DNA of 64,000 nt from Hemibagrus wyckioides. Lineage: Eukaryota > Chordata > Actinopteri > Siluriformes > Bagridae. Numbering within the stretch: position 1 is the first letter of the stretch; the number at the start of each line of letters is the position of its first letter. Location of the stretch: positions 23,375,780 to 23,439,779 of the forward strand of contig NC_080710.1 of NCBI RefSeq assembly GCF_019097595.1, given 5' to 3'. Below are positions 12,201 through 24,100 of this stretch, piece after piece. The notes under the pieces were generated by a model that did not search any database, was not told the DNA's origin, and was given only the letters and a program-made list of their open reading frames with translations. A program made the translations under genes and the position numbers.

Positions 12201-15200
12201 TGAGTTTGTAACACTACTGTATTACATAAGATGTAGTCTAATGTTATGATAGATATGATAGATTCCTTAGGTGTGACCATTTACATTGGATAAGGATCTT
12301 ACCCAGGCCATAGAGAGATAGCGGTTATCACGTATCATTATCACTTTCTGTACTTAAGGATTAGTATTCAGGCTTGCTGATGAGCTGTATCATGTATGTT
12401 GGGAGGAAAACAACCTGGCCACCTCACTGTAAAAAGCCTGGCTATGACCCTGTCCTGGTGTGCACTACATAACCACATTATTAATGGTATAGAGTGACTT
12501 TGTGAAATGCATGTCATAGCTTCTAACGATAAGTTGGCAGCATTTCTGAATACTCAGGATTGTCTGTTTATATTGTTTATATCCCCATTGCTGTGCAACC
12601 ACTGTTTTTTTCCCCCCAATGTAGGGCTAGTGTGAAAGGGAAGTGAAGAGTTTGTCAGTATGACCTCTAAAGGAAACAGGCTGTTGTGACTTATGGCATT
12701 GAGCCTGAATAGAGAGAATGGCTGTAATGCTGCACTGCCAGCTGATACTGTTCCTGGGTCACCTCACAGCTCAGCCAGCTAGAGTTTCCCACAGTTCTCT
12801 CTCACTGTTTCCAGTGCCACCTTTCTGTGGTGTCATCAGAACCGTGCTCATGAACACTGATCCTTGATCAACTAATGAGATTATTCTAAATGTTTTCTAT
12901 ATTTATGAAAGATTTTTTTTATTGTAGTTTGACAATTTGTACATTAATATTGTTATTCTGAATTGACAAATATAAGCAATGTATAATTGACATAGAACTG
13001 GTAAATCTTTTGGCTAAGTTATTTTGGCAATTTATTCCTGAAATTTACACCAACAGAATGCATTAGTCCTTTATATACTGCATATAGGCCTTGGGCTATT
13101 GAGTAATATATACTGTAGTGTTAGTGTATAGTGGGAAATTGAGGTTTAGATTAAAGCCATTCAATTCAAATTACCAACCAAACAGATTTATATAATCATT
13201 TTTATCATGTTGGTTGTGATTTCCACCAAATTTAAAATATTACAAATTCCCAGGCAATGCTTCAAAGACCCCAGGATCCCACTTTGAGAACTACTGATTT
13301 AACGAATACATATTTTTTGGATTGTTTTGACATATCGGGAGATGTTACATATAATTAAACCTCAGCATCTAAAGCTTAAATAAATAGAAATAGCCTTCCT
13401 TTATTGCTTAACATTAAAAAGCGTCCTGAAATGTGTTTAGAAATTCTACATAATGTATAGTAACATGCTATTGCATGCAACTGTAGAAAATGGAAGATGT
13501 ACTCTAACCATAAATCTCTGACTACTGTTTAGAGTTGTCCACCTTCATGTTATATGATCTCACATACATTTCCACTTGTTCTTAATTTACTTAAATGATA
13601 ACTTTGATGGTGTTCCTGCAAATAATGGGCAGGCACAGGCAAGACTGTAACACTATCCTAGTCCAGGCTGTCCAGATGGATCTGAAATGTGTTGACAGAT
13701 GCTAGAACCAGACACAACTCTGGGGCCACCACAAATATGTCCCTACTACCCCTACGACCCCCAATCCCCCCACCCCCCACCCCCCGTATTCTTCACCTAT
13801 TTAGGGTAGTGAAGAAACTAATAAAGATGAATCCATGGCCAAGTATTTGATTGAAATCAAATACACAGTTGTGATCAGAGTAGATTGAATTGAGTCCTAG
13901 AGCAATGTAGGATTTACATGGGTGCTGAATAGCAGACTAAGTAGTGAGTAAATCAATTTAGGAGACTGTTTGTAATACTAGCCACTGGTAATACAATTTG
14001 ATCTTAAAATACATATATCCATAAAGGTTAAATGGCATGTGTAATAGAAGGGTTGAGATAGAATATTAAGATAAAACACCACAGCAGTCCTTGATCATCT
14101 ATTTATTAACATTGCCATTTTTGATTCTGTATGAAACCTAATTTTATTCTTTACTGTACTTGTTTCTTACATATTCTCCTGGGGCACAACACTCACACAA
14201 ATCCTGGGTGGCCTATTATATCTCCTTGTTCTTGATCCCTAGAGAAAATGGCCTACTTACTGCATGACATTTTCAGCCTATATTGCTCAATCTTTCTTTT
14301 TTATGATCACTATAATAAGACCTCTTAGTTGTACATTATACATTAATGTTACTGGATATGTACTGCTTTTCTTGAATCACTTCTGACATTTCTCAAATAG
14401 CTGAACGTACATGTGAAGAACTCCAGCTATCTACTTTTCTTTCTTCACATTCCATCCATCTCTGTAGGGAGGAGCACATATCCTGCATGACATTCACAGA
14501 AGTCATAGATAAGACGTTTACAGTACAGTACGGCAATAAAGATAATGACTGCCTCCGGTAAATTAAGATGTAAAGTAAGAGCTCAAATATTTAAAAAGAA
14601 ATCTATGTTAAATTTGAAGATAGTCTTTTTTTCTGTTTTGACAAGCTGTTTCATCGCATATGGTGTACTTGTTTATACACCAGGAGCTGTCAATCAAAAT
14701 CTTCCTTATCCTAGACCAAACACTGACACACGCCAAAATAAATCAACTACATTTTACTACATATTATGCAATGCTCTTTCACACTCATGTAAGAGTCCTG
14801 AGTGCATGGGTGTGCACTGGAGAATTGAATATGTAGGACAGGACATCCTCACACTGTGTTAGAGTTGGAGTGTGTGTCTCCTCACCACAGCTGCCCACCT
14901 GGGGCCTTGCGACACTCCTCCTGCTGAGATTTCGCAAGCTGCGGTAGCCTTGAACAAATTACTGCTATTATGTAACATATACAAAGGACAATTTCTTCCC
15001 AGCCATTTTGATGTTTCATTTTCTCCAGAGAGAGGGTGAACGAGAATTTTTTTACACTACAACAATAATAATCAGGCAAATCTCTGAAACTTAATCTCTA
15101 ATACTTAAGCTGCGTAGAGATCCACTGGGTAAATGCGACCTGAGACACACAATGTAGATGCAGAATGCACAAGAGACATGTGTTTGTTCTGACTTATTCA

Positions 15201-16499
15201 GGTCTGTGTACTGCACATGATGTTATATATGAGCCATCACCCAGGAGAACAGGCTAAGGCTCTTGCTATATAAACCCTACTGTAAGTTAAAAAAAAAAAA
15301 ACTTCATGAAGGAGAACAAACTTAAAGTCCATGCAAAGATACTAGGCATTACTGAACAGAGTATTTATTGCTAATTTGAATTTTAGCAATTATTCTTATT
15401 GGTTTTTATGTTGTACGAGGTGAGGAATTTGCTATTAAACAGCTCTGACTGATAGTTAAAGAGGCCTTCAATTTTAATATTAGTGAAAGAAATAGCAATA
15501 AGAGAAACAGATGTATTGATGAATTACTAATAGACAACTCTGTATTACCACAGGCACTGTCATGTTGAGAAATATCGTGCCACAACTTGTGAACTCTGAG
15601 CTATAAATATAAAAAAAATCTCAACACAATGGTGGCAAGTGCTTAACACAGTGAACCTAAGCCTATTTAAGCACAGCGTTAATACATGGGGGAGCTTTCC
15701 GAATTGCTAGACGCCTCTTTGTCCTGATTGGATGTTGGTCCACATCATTTGTTCCTTTTTCGTTTGTTCCCATGCATTTTCAGAGCCAGGGGCTCCATAA
15801 AGATTTATTATTTTTTCCCCCCTAGATTTTATTGACGTCTGTTAGTATTCACGGAGAAACTGGACAAAGTATTGTTAAAAGAAGTAGTATCAATTAAAAG
15901 TTAATAAATAGAAATATTATGTGGCTAGGCACTTCTGGTGATAATTTGTTGGTTGCTACAATATTTTTGACACTACTGGGAGAAGATGATGGTCTTTTGG
16001 ACATTAAAATGATATTCTGGACATTGCTACTGTAGCCCAAGTACAATGTTGTTTAATAGGAGAAAGGACATCAGTGCTCTGATCAGTTCTCTGTTCAATC
16101 CTACAAATAAAAGACTAAAAGCTTCTTTCTCTCTTTTCTTTTCTCACTCATCGTTTTCCGGTGACATTAACTGTTATATAAATGAAAAATCCTGCATAGA
16201 ATGAGTTAAGACAGCAAGTAATGAACTCCTTAATTTAATATAACTATTTGTCGCAGTTTTCCACAACGAGGTATGACAGAGACTCGGCTCGGATAGTTAG
16301 ATGAGATTTAAAAGACGACAAGCATGATATCATTGATGACGAAAGCTGCATGAAAGTTGAAGCCAATGTATTTGAGCAGCGTGTACAAATAAGGAATTTT
16401 GGAAGCTGGACAGAATATCCAGTATCTAAAGTGTTGCATTGCTCTTCAGATAGAGATGAAGAAGGACTAAATTCGACTGATTCCACTGTCAGAAGCAGT
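9236..16499. other. AT-rich intergenic sequence with little recognisable content
   Basis: No open frame here resembles a protein. About 10,600-10,840 looks like the decayed 3' end of a transposable element (TTGGCCTTTGCCCCTATTAAAAG). A C-tract cluster lies at 13758-13785. The frame at 14545-14862 has no family resemblance and no splice support. I see no tRNA, rRNA or CRISPR. Confidence 0.5.
13758..13785 (-). other. four closely spaced C/G tracts (potential G-quadruplex on - strand)
   Basis: Tracts of 5, 6, 6 and 6 C are separated by AAT, A and A. The - strand therefore has four G runs with very short loops, fitting a strong quadruplex motif, with a possible i-motif on the + strand. It is isolated in AT-rich sequence. 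Confidence 0.75.
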
Positions 16500-16504
16500 A
16501 AGAT

Positions 16505-16672
16505 AGCATTTACATTTACATTTCTGTCATTTAGCAGATGCCCTTATCCAGAGCGACTTACATTTTTATCTCATTTTATACAACTGACCTTTATACTATT
16601 GAGGGTTAAGGGTCTTGCTCAGGGGCCCAGCAGTGGCAGCCCAGCAGTGGCACCCTTAACCCTCAAATGCTA
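16505..16672 (-). repeat. tRNA-type SINE 3' part
   Basis: ATTTAGCAGATGCCCTTATCCAGAGCGACTTA and CAGGGGCCCAGCAGTGG...CCCTTAACCCTCAA read in reverse as the common ostariophysan SINE tail (CCCTTAACCCTC...AGTCGCTCTGGATAAGGGC). An AGCAGTGGCA/CC segment is duplicated internally. Confidence 0.7.
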
Positions 16673-16744
16673 AGATGGCATTGTGGGTAACGTAGGAAAA
16701 TAGCCAACATAAAAATAGTTTAAAATATCAATCAGGAAAGTGGG

Positions 16745-17010
16745 TATGTTTGGCTTTTCACTTCCAGGGTTGGGGGTTCGCTTTCTGCCTCTACCCTGTG
16801 TGTGTTCTCCCCATGTTTCGAGGGTGTCCTCTGCCAGTTGTAGGCTGAGAATGTGTGTGTGTGAATGTGTGTGTGTGTGTGATTGTGCCCTGTGAAGGCT
16901 TGGCACCCTGTTTATGTTGTCCCCTACATTGTGCCCCAAGGCCCCTGGGATAGCCTCCAGGCTTGTGACCTTGTATCGGATAAGCGGCTGAATAAATGGA
17001 TGGAGGGAAG
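16745..17010 (+). repeat. fish L2/SINE-type 3' tail repeat
   Basis: The copy runs from CCAGGGTTGGGGGTTCG through TTCTCCCCATGTTTCGAGGG, GATTGTGCCCTGTGAAGGCT, TGGGATAGCCTCCAGGCTTG to GGATAAGCGGCTGAATAAAT and GGATGGA. The order matches the other copies at 9084, 22665 (reverse) and 61405 (reverse). It ends about 230 bp above the arhgap28 promoter region. Confidence 0.75.
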
Positions 17011-17239
17011 TATTTTGAGGAACACATGCTAATTATAAAGATGGTGGATTTTTTGTTACACACCTGGGCCAGGAGTTCAGTATCTATTGAAGAACTATTC
17101 AAGAAATGATAGGTGTCGTGTGAAGTTTACACAACATAGAATTCAACATTTAAAATGATGCTAAAAGACACCAATGCTACACTCGTATAATCATACGTGC
17201 CAACTTCAGGGAATAATGAGCTGCTTGACATGGTTAAAC

Positions 17240-17555
17240 CGCTGGAACGCACGCGCCGGTTTGGAAAGAAACAAAAAACAAACTGCCTCAAAGATAATAC
17301 CCCTTATTCAAAGCAGACAATGGGATTTTAATTTATGCAAGCACGCCGCTCTCTGATTGGCTGCGACGCTGCAGCGCCTCCCGGCTTCCTGCCAGTGGCG
17401 TCTGATTACAACATGAGCACGCGCAGGAGGAGCGCTGTAATAAACACGATTATTTACTTTTTGGTGAAGCGCGGTGTGGATACGATGAACGTGTGACCCT
17501 GAGATCTCTCTGCTCCCCGGTGATCCGAGCCTTTCAAGCTGCCTCTAACCTATCC
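17240..17555 (+). promoter_or_regulatory. arhgap28: arhgap28 CpG-rich promoter / 5' UTR region
   Basis: This is a locally GC- and CpG-rich stretch in an otherwise AT-rich flank, directly upstream of the start codon. An inverted CCAAT box lies at 17356-17360 within TGATTGGCTG. No convincing TATA box is visible. The transcription start cannot be placed from sequence. An upstream ORF at 17413-17496 would lie in the 5' UTR if transcription begins above it. Confidence 0.55.
17413..17496 (+). CDS. candidate upstream ORF in the arhgap28 leader
   Basis: ATG at 17413 opens 27 codons and ends at TGA 17494-17496, 59 nt before the main ATG. A second in-frame ATG at 17485 would give a three-codon uORF with the same stop. 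No function is recognisable. If included in the mRNA it could reduce translation of the main frame. Its inclusion depends on a transcription start I cannot see. Confidence 0.3.
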   Translation: MSTRRRSAVINTIIYFLVKRGVDTMNV

Positions 17556-17818
17556 ATGGATTTAAAGGAGTCGGGAAGCGTCGTTTTAACCGCGTACCAT
17601 TCATTCACTGCCTCAAGGATACATTTGGTGGATGAGCGCTATGAGCCGTTCACCTCCACACAGTCTTCCTCCAGCAGGTAAAAGAGACCACGCGCAGTTA
17701 CACTGTATCATTCATCTGTATATCATTTATCCAGATCATGCACAGTTTGCACAAGATACATTTATATACATGCACCAATGTCTGATCTGTCTTTCTCAAA
17801 CAATGGCAAATTGTAGGC

Positions 17819-17860
<42 letters not shown>

Positions 17861-18149
17861 CCGGTTAGGTCATTTAAATGGCTGATTGTTTTCAGGTCCT
17901 TAGTATGCATGCACACAATTGTTGTGTTTGTTTGTTTGTTACAATGTTCCTTAGTGTACACATGATTTAAATGCTGCTTTTTGTTAGTCTTTTAAGGCCA
18001 GTGGGTATGAATGAAATATCCCTTTGGAATTTTTAAAGGGGCAGTCAGTAACTTGAGGTGAAAAAAAAAAATGTAATATGTGGAACGTTTGCATAATGAC
18101 ATCAGTTCAGAGAAATATTGATCATTATAGAGCCCTGGCTTTATTAATG

Positions 18150-18192
<43 letters not shown>

Positions 18193-21100
18193 GTGGATCA
18201 GTGTTCATCTATCCATCACCAATTTTTCTCCCACCTGCACTAAGACAGTGCTCAGAACTGGGTCATGTTCACTTGAATATGAAAAATGCACTAAACTAGT
18301 TTAGTTTTTTAGTGTGATCATTTTGCAGAGCCAGTCTATGTTATGGAGCCAAAACGGAGTAATATGCCCTCGATGCTATATCTTAGTGATGGGAAATCTG
18401 GTTTAAACTGAATATTTCCCATTCCGTACACTCTACACAAACACACGAAAATAGTACTACACTGTATTGTCCCCTTCTTTAGTAAGCGTAATGTGTATAT
18501 TTCACCTAAAAATGTTGATTTAATGTACAATTTAAGATACGCTTAAGTAGTACTGTAATTAGTTTCTAATGTAAAGCATTAAAGATTCACTACATACACC
18601 ATTATAAATCAAAGATACATATTAAAGGTACAGAAGGGCTAACGAGGAAAGGTACAGTTCAGTTATCTTATTTCTAAGTGTACAAGCTCTGTAGTATGAA
18701 CCTTTTATCACAATATTGAACTTTTGAAACTCTTGCACAAGCCCGAAACATGACCTTTTGCCTTCTAACAAATATATATTATCATTATGCTCTACTTCAA
18801 ATGAATGTGTGTTGTATTGAGCCACATCATTTCCATGACATGATCTATGATGTAAAAAAACAACAACATAGAAACATTTTCAAATCAATAGCATGTTTAT
18901 GTTAAATGCTATTTACACTTGGGCACCAGAGGCTGGTACCATGAGGTGATGGATCAGAACACCTTAGAACATGCGAGCACTGGGCACAGACAACTCAATA
19001 TTTAAGTGAACAAAAGTATAGGAACTGATAGTCTTAAAGTAAATAACACCAACTAATTGGTTGCATATCCCTTGCTTGCAATAACATCAATCCAGTGACC
19101 CACTGATATCACCAAACTGTTTATTCTTCTTTATTGGCACTTTTCCAGGCTTGTAACACATCCTTTTATTTGTTTTGATGGGTTTCTCCATTCAGTTTCC
19201 TCTTCAGGAGCTAAAATGCTTCTCAGTTGGGTTAAGGTCAGGTGATTGACTTGGCCAGTCTAAAACTTTCCAGTGTTTTCCCTGATGAAGTCCTGTGTTT
19301 TGTTAGCAGTGTGTTTCGGCTCATTGTCTCGCTGCGTGATGAGATTGCGCCCAATTAAATCAGATGCATTTCTCTGTAAATTGCCAGACAGCATGATTCT
19401 GTAGACTTCTGAATTCATTCTGCTCCGACCATCATGAGTTACATGATCTATAAAGATTAGTGAGTCTGTTCCTGAAGCAGCCATTCCAACCCAAGCCGTG
19501 ACACTACTTAGGCTAGGGTTAGCCTACAAGAGTGGTTTGGATCATGCAGCAAAATATTTTTTTGTCCACACTTTGGCCTTTCAATACCTTTTTTCGCCAG
19601 AGATAAATCTTGGATTCGGAACTTTTGTGGCTCATCTCTGTTTTACTTTGTGAATTCTAATCTGACCTTTCTTGTCTTACTGTTGATAAGAAGGTTTCCA
19701 TTTTATATTTCTGCACTTTTAGTCTTTTTTCAAACAGTGGATTGTGATGCCTTCACCCCTGTCCTGTGAAGGCTGTTGGTGATATCGTTGACTCTTGGTT
19801 TGGGGGTCAATGGGGATTCTTTCATCAACTGTTGTTATTTCCTTTGGCTGACCTGTTCAGTGTCTGGTTGTTAGTACACCAGTGGTTTCGGGGCTTTTTC
19901 AGGATGTTCCAAATTGTTGTATTGGCTATGCTTAATTTTTTCCCCCTCTTTTCTCAGCTTCACAATGGCTTGATTTTGTCCTATAGACAGCTGTCTGGTC
20001 TTCAAGTTGGGGCTTCAGAGGTGAAACCCAGGGCACAAAGAAAGAGTAGACATTCAGGTTTTGATTGAAACAAAATCAATCTAACAGGGTTCACATGGGC
20101 AACAAGAAACACTGGTCAGTCATGTTTTCCAGTATTTTTGGTCAATAGATGGGTTCAAACAGAAGGTGCCATGTTCTAAGTTGTTTAACACGTCTAAATG
20201 TTGCCGAAATTCTGATCTCAAACCCAAATGTCTTCAGTGTAGGGCAACAAGAAAAAATTGGACAAACCTTTCTAATGATGTGAGAGAGGACTGATTTCTG
20301 CTCACGCTCTTTCTTTCTTTCTGTCTGTGTGTCTGTCTGTCTGTCTGTCTGCCTGCCCGTCCGTCCACTTTTTTTTTTTTTTTTTTTTTAACTAATTAGC
20401 TGTTTTGTTTCCATAGCTTAGCATTATTGGCTGATTCCACTAATTACTTTTAAACCATTTAGTCTGCATTTTCTAGGTGACTGCCATAGCTCAGAAGTGA
20501 CTCACTGGCTCTTAAGCAATCACAGGTCTATTCTAAGTCCTTATCTCTCAGAATGTACAGTTCTCGCTTTCTGGACAGCACATCTCTTAGAAATGTGGTG
20601 GCTGAATTTTTTTTTCACGTGTCCAAAACATAATGCCCTCATTGTCCTGAAACACTGCTCCCATAGTCAGTGCCATAATCGTGAACTCGGGGCAGGTATT
20701 TCGAAAACATTACCAAAAAATCACACATGGACAATCTGTATTTCCATGTATTTATTTGTTGATGAAAACAAAACATTGTGTCCTATCAACAGATTTTATT
20801 TTATTTTTTAAATAGTAGTTAGTAATGCCAGTTTGTCTGGACGATAAAGCATAGTAACTATTCCAGGAGTGTAATGAACAAATGTTAGAATTAAGGTAAT
20901 GCCTTGGCTAGAAGTAATGGTTAAACTCTAACCATGTTTATGAAGCTGATATTATTTGAAGCAACTGTGACCTAATGAAAAAGTATTACAATTCCACTGT
21001 GAATTGCGTCACTAAAAGACATGCTGTTTTAGCACTTATGCAATGGGTTTGAATGTTAAATAGTCATCATGGGTCAAGGCAAAAGTGCACACACACACAC

Positions 21101-24100
21101 ACACACACACACAGATAAAGGCTGTATATTGTTGTAGCTCATGAATAAAAGGCCTGTAAGTATGTGTTAGTGCCTGCTTGTGTGGTGCACCACTCTGTGC
21201 ACATCTCCATCCTCTGATTGGCCGTGTGTCCACTTTGCATCTCATCAGGGAATGATGTACGTGTAGAGTGGCACATGGTGACACTGTCTTCTTTCTTGCT
21301 TGCTTTTTTTTGCTCTCTGTTTTCTCATTCTCACAATATTGCGCTCCCGTCTGTGTCACTAACAGCCTAGATTAACATTTTGCAGCATTGGGCAGATGTG
21401 CTTATCCAGAAGTCCACCAAGTTGGGCCCCTTAGCAAGGCCCTTAACCCCCAATTGCTCAGATAAATTTCAAGGGTGTCTGGCAAATGCCATCAATGTAA
21501 ATGTATCTGTGAATTAAAGCCCTGAATGGATTTAATGGTCCTTTAATGGTAACTAAAAATGGTTCTCTTTCAAATATTCAATTGTGACATTACAGTAGCA
21601 TTTTACACTTCATTGTTTCACCTGCATGTTTTGTCAACAGTTTCTGTCAACTGTTTTGTGCAGATTATGGTCATTGATGTTTGGTGAGGACTTCAGTCAA
21701 GTAATTGCCAAATAATGAATTAAGACACCAAAAGGCTGCTCCAGGTTGTTAATAGTTCAGAAGTGACCTGCTGTCACTAAATAAACATCCATTAGCAATA
21801 GGCCCTTATCTCAGAATGTGTAAAGCATACAGAGGTGACTCCTGCATGCTCATGATTGTGTTGACATTAACTTTTAGAGGTGGTGCATTGGTGCGAGCAT
21901 TTGGGTCATGAGCAGGATTATTTTCAAAGCTATGCTCTATTGAGCTTTTGCTCGTACACAAAGGTAACCGCTGGTGCTCGGATTCTCAGATGAAGGCGGC
22001 TTTTGTAATTAGTCAAAGAAAGTAATACACTCCCTGTACAGTGTGGTCATTTGTACTGCTTAATTCTACATGTTTCCATATACTCAAGGTCAGCCATGTA
22101 CTTCTGCACCTGCGCATAGACACGCAACCTCATTAATGCAAATCAACCACCTTGGAATTTGCGGTTTAATAATCAGTGTCAAAGATCTTGACTCAAATAT
22201 GAGGTCAAATAGGCCAAATATGTTAGGGTTGGAACTAAGATATGCAGAGTAGTTGATGCTTTCTGGCAGGGTTAAGCAGTCATGCCCTGTTTTATTGGGT
22301 GCCCTGGCATGTAAATTGTGACAGCGTTATATACTACTTAGATGAAGGTGGTTCTCTAGTTATTTTTTTCTTAATCATGTTATGTGTAATTACGTCTCAG
22401 TTTTACTTTTGCATTTATGGAAGCCCAGAGTGACAAGTCGTTTAAAATACTGAAGTGCTATCTTGTTATTTCAGCTTAGTAATTCAAAATAATAATATAT
22501 AATCTTGTTATTATGTTTCGTTAGCAACTGCTTTAAGTGCGACACCATGACGACACCATGAATTACCAATCATTAGATGTAAATGTGTCACCTGGATTTC
22601 ACTAAGATGACTAGTTTATTTATTATCTGGGAAACAGCATGTAGAATGAAAATTCTAAGCCGATATTTAATCCATCGATCCATATTCTGTACCAGTTATC
22701 CTACACAGGGTCACAGGGAACCTGGAGTCCATACCAGGGGACTCGAGGCACAAGGTGGGGAACACCCTGGACTGCTGGACTGGGTGCCAGCCCATTACAG
22801 GGCACAATCACACACTCACACTAGGGACAATTTAAAGATGTCAGTTAGCTTACACACACTTAGGGGAGGAAACTGGAGTACCTGGAGGAAACCGCTAAAG
22901 GTCAAAGAGAACATGCTTTGTACACACAGGGTCAAGGATTGACCAACCCCCAACACTGGAGGTGTGAGGCAAACATGCTAACCAGTAAGCCACCGTGCCT
23001 CACCCCTAATATTTAATTCATTAATTCTATTGATTTTGTATGAAATATTAACTTGGAGGTATTTCAGAATAACAAGATGTCTCAATGACACAGTATTAAG
23101 TCAGCCAAATGTCATGCAATGTTGCAAGAGAGAGAGAAAGTTAAAATATCGATATAATATCTTGAATTAAGGACTTAATAAGGTATATTAACAATAAGAT
23201 TCGGAATAAGAGCATCGTAGGTTCAGATGTTCTTTAATGAAAGTGTTTTTGTTTTGAATTTGTTTTGAATGGGCAATAAGCCCATCGCCATACGAGCGCA
23301 ATAAATCACCAGACCCGCATGCTGGTTTTACACGCAGACATTCTTACCTCATGTGAGATCAACGCAAGAGGAAATAGCTCCAGAATGTGCTGCTTTTCAT
23401 AGTGCTGCCCTGCCACATTCCAGAGCTCATGCAGGTAGAAAGCAAGTCCTCTGACTGTAACTTTACTCAGTCGTCTTCGGTACAGCCATGAAAAAAGGAG
23501 GCCAGTATTTACAGCACGCTCATATGGAGAAAGAGCGTCCTATTATCCGCAGGTAAACATTATCAATCGCCCCGAATGTGTGTCAGTGAACGTGTACTAA
23601 GCTCAGTTGTTTAGATAAGGAATTCTAGCTGAATCCATGTTGACAGATTAACTTTGTTTTATTAGGTGTTGCTAAAATTTCCTTGATAAGGAAAATGCCA
23701 TTATTCACCAGGTTTATGATTTATTTTTTTTAAATGTGGTGTGCCTATTTGCACAGTAGGTATAAAATAGTTAAATCTGTGATATAACGATTGCATAATA
23801 AGTAGTGATCTCGACTGAAGGTTAATAGATAACAAAGGCTTGCTCTTTGTTCGTAAGAATATTTAAAATCCACCGTTTACTCCCTCATAATGTTTGCACA
23901 ACGGCTCATATTGTTTCACAATCTGAATATTATATTAATACCTGTATTCACAGCAGTATTGAATCAGAAATGGATAGGCTTACACAAGGTTTTCATCATA
24001 GGCTTGTTTAAAAAAAAAATGCTTTTGAGGAGGTATAAAGAGTGAGATTTTGCAGCAACCCGAATCATGACCAGGGGTTACACAGCAGATGTACTTCTTT

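Noticed and set aside
14545..14862. 105-codon + strand frame in the 5' flank
   Set aside because: Low-complexity residue mix, no splice or promoter context, no family resemblance.
19766..20068. 100-codon + strand frame
   Set aside because: It is the antisense shadow of a decayed Tc1-like transposase on the - strand.
20497..20811. 104-codon + strand frame in arhgap28 intron 1
   Set aside because: No recognisable domain; consistent with chance in AT-rich sequence.
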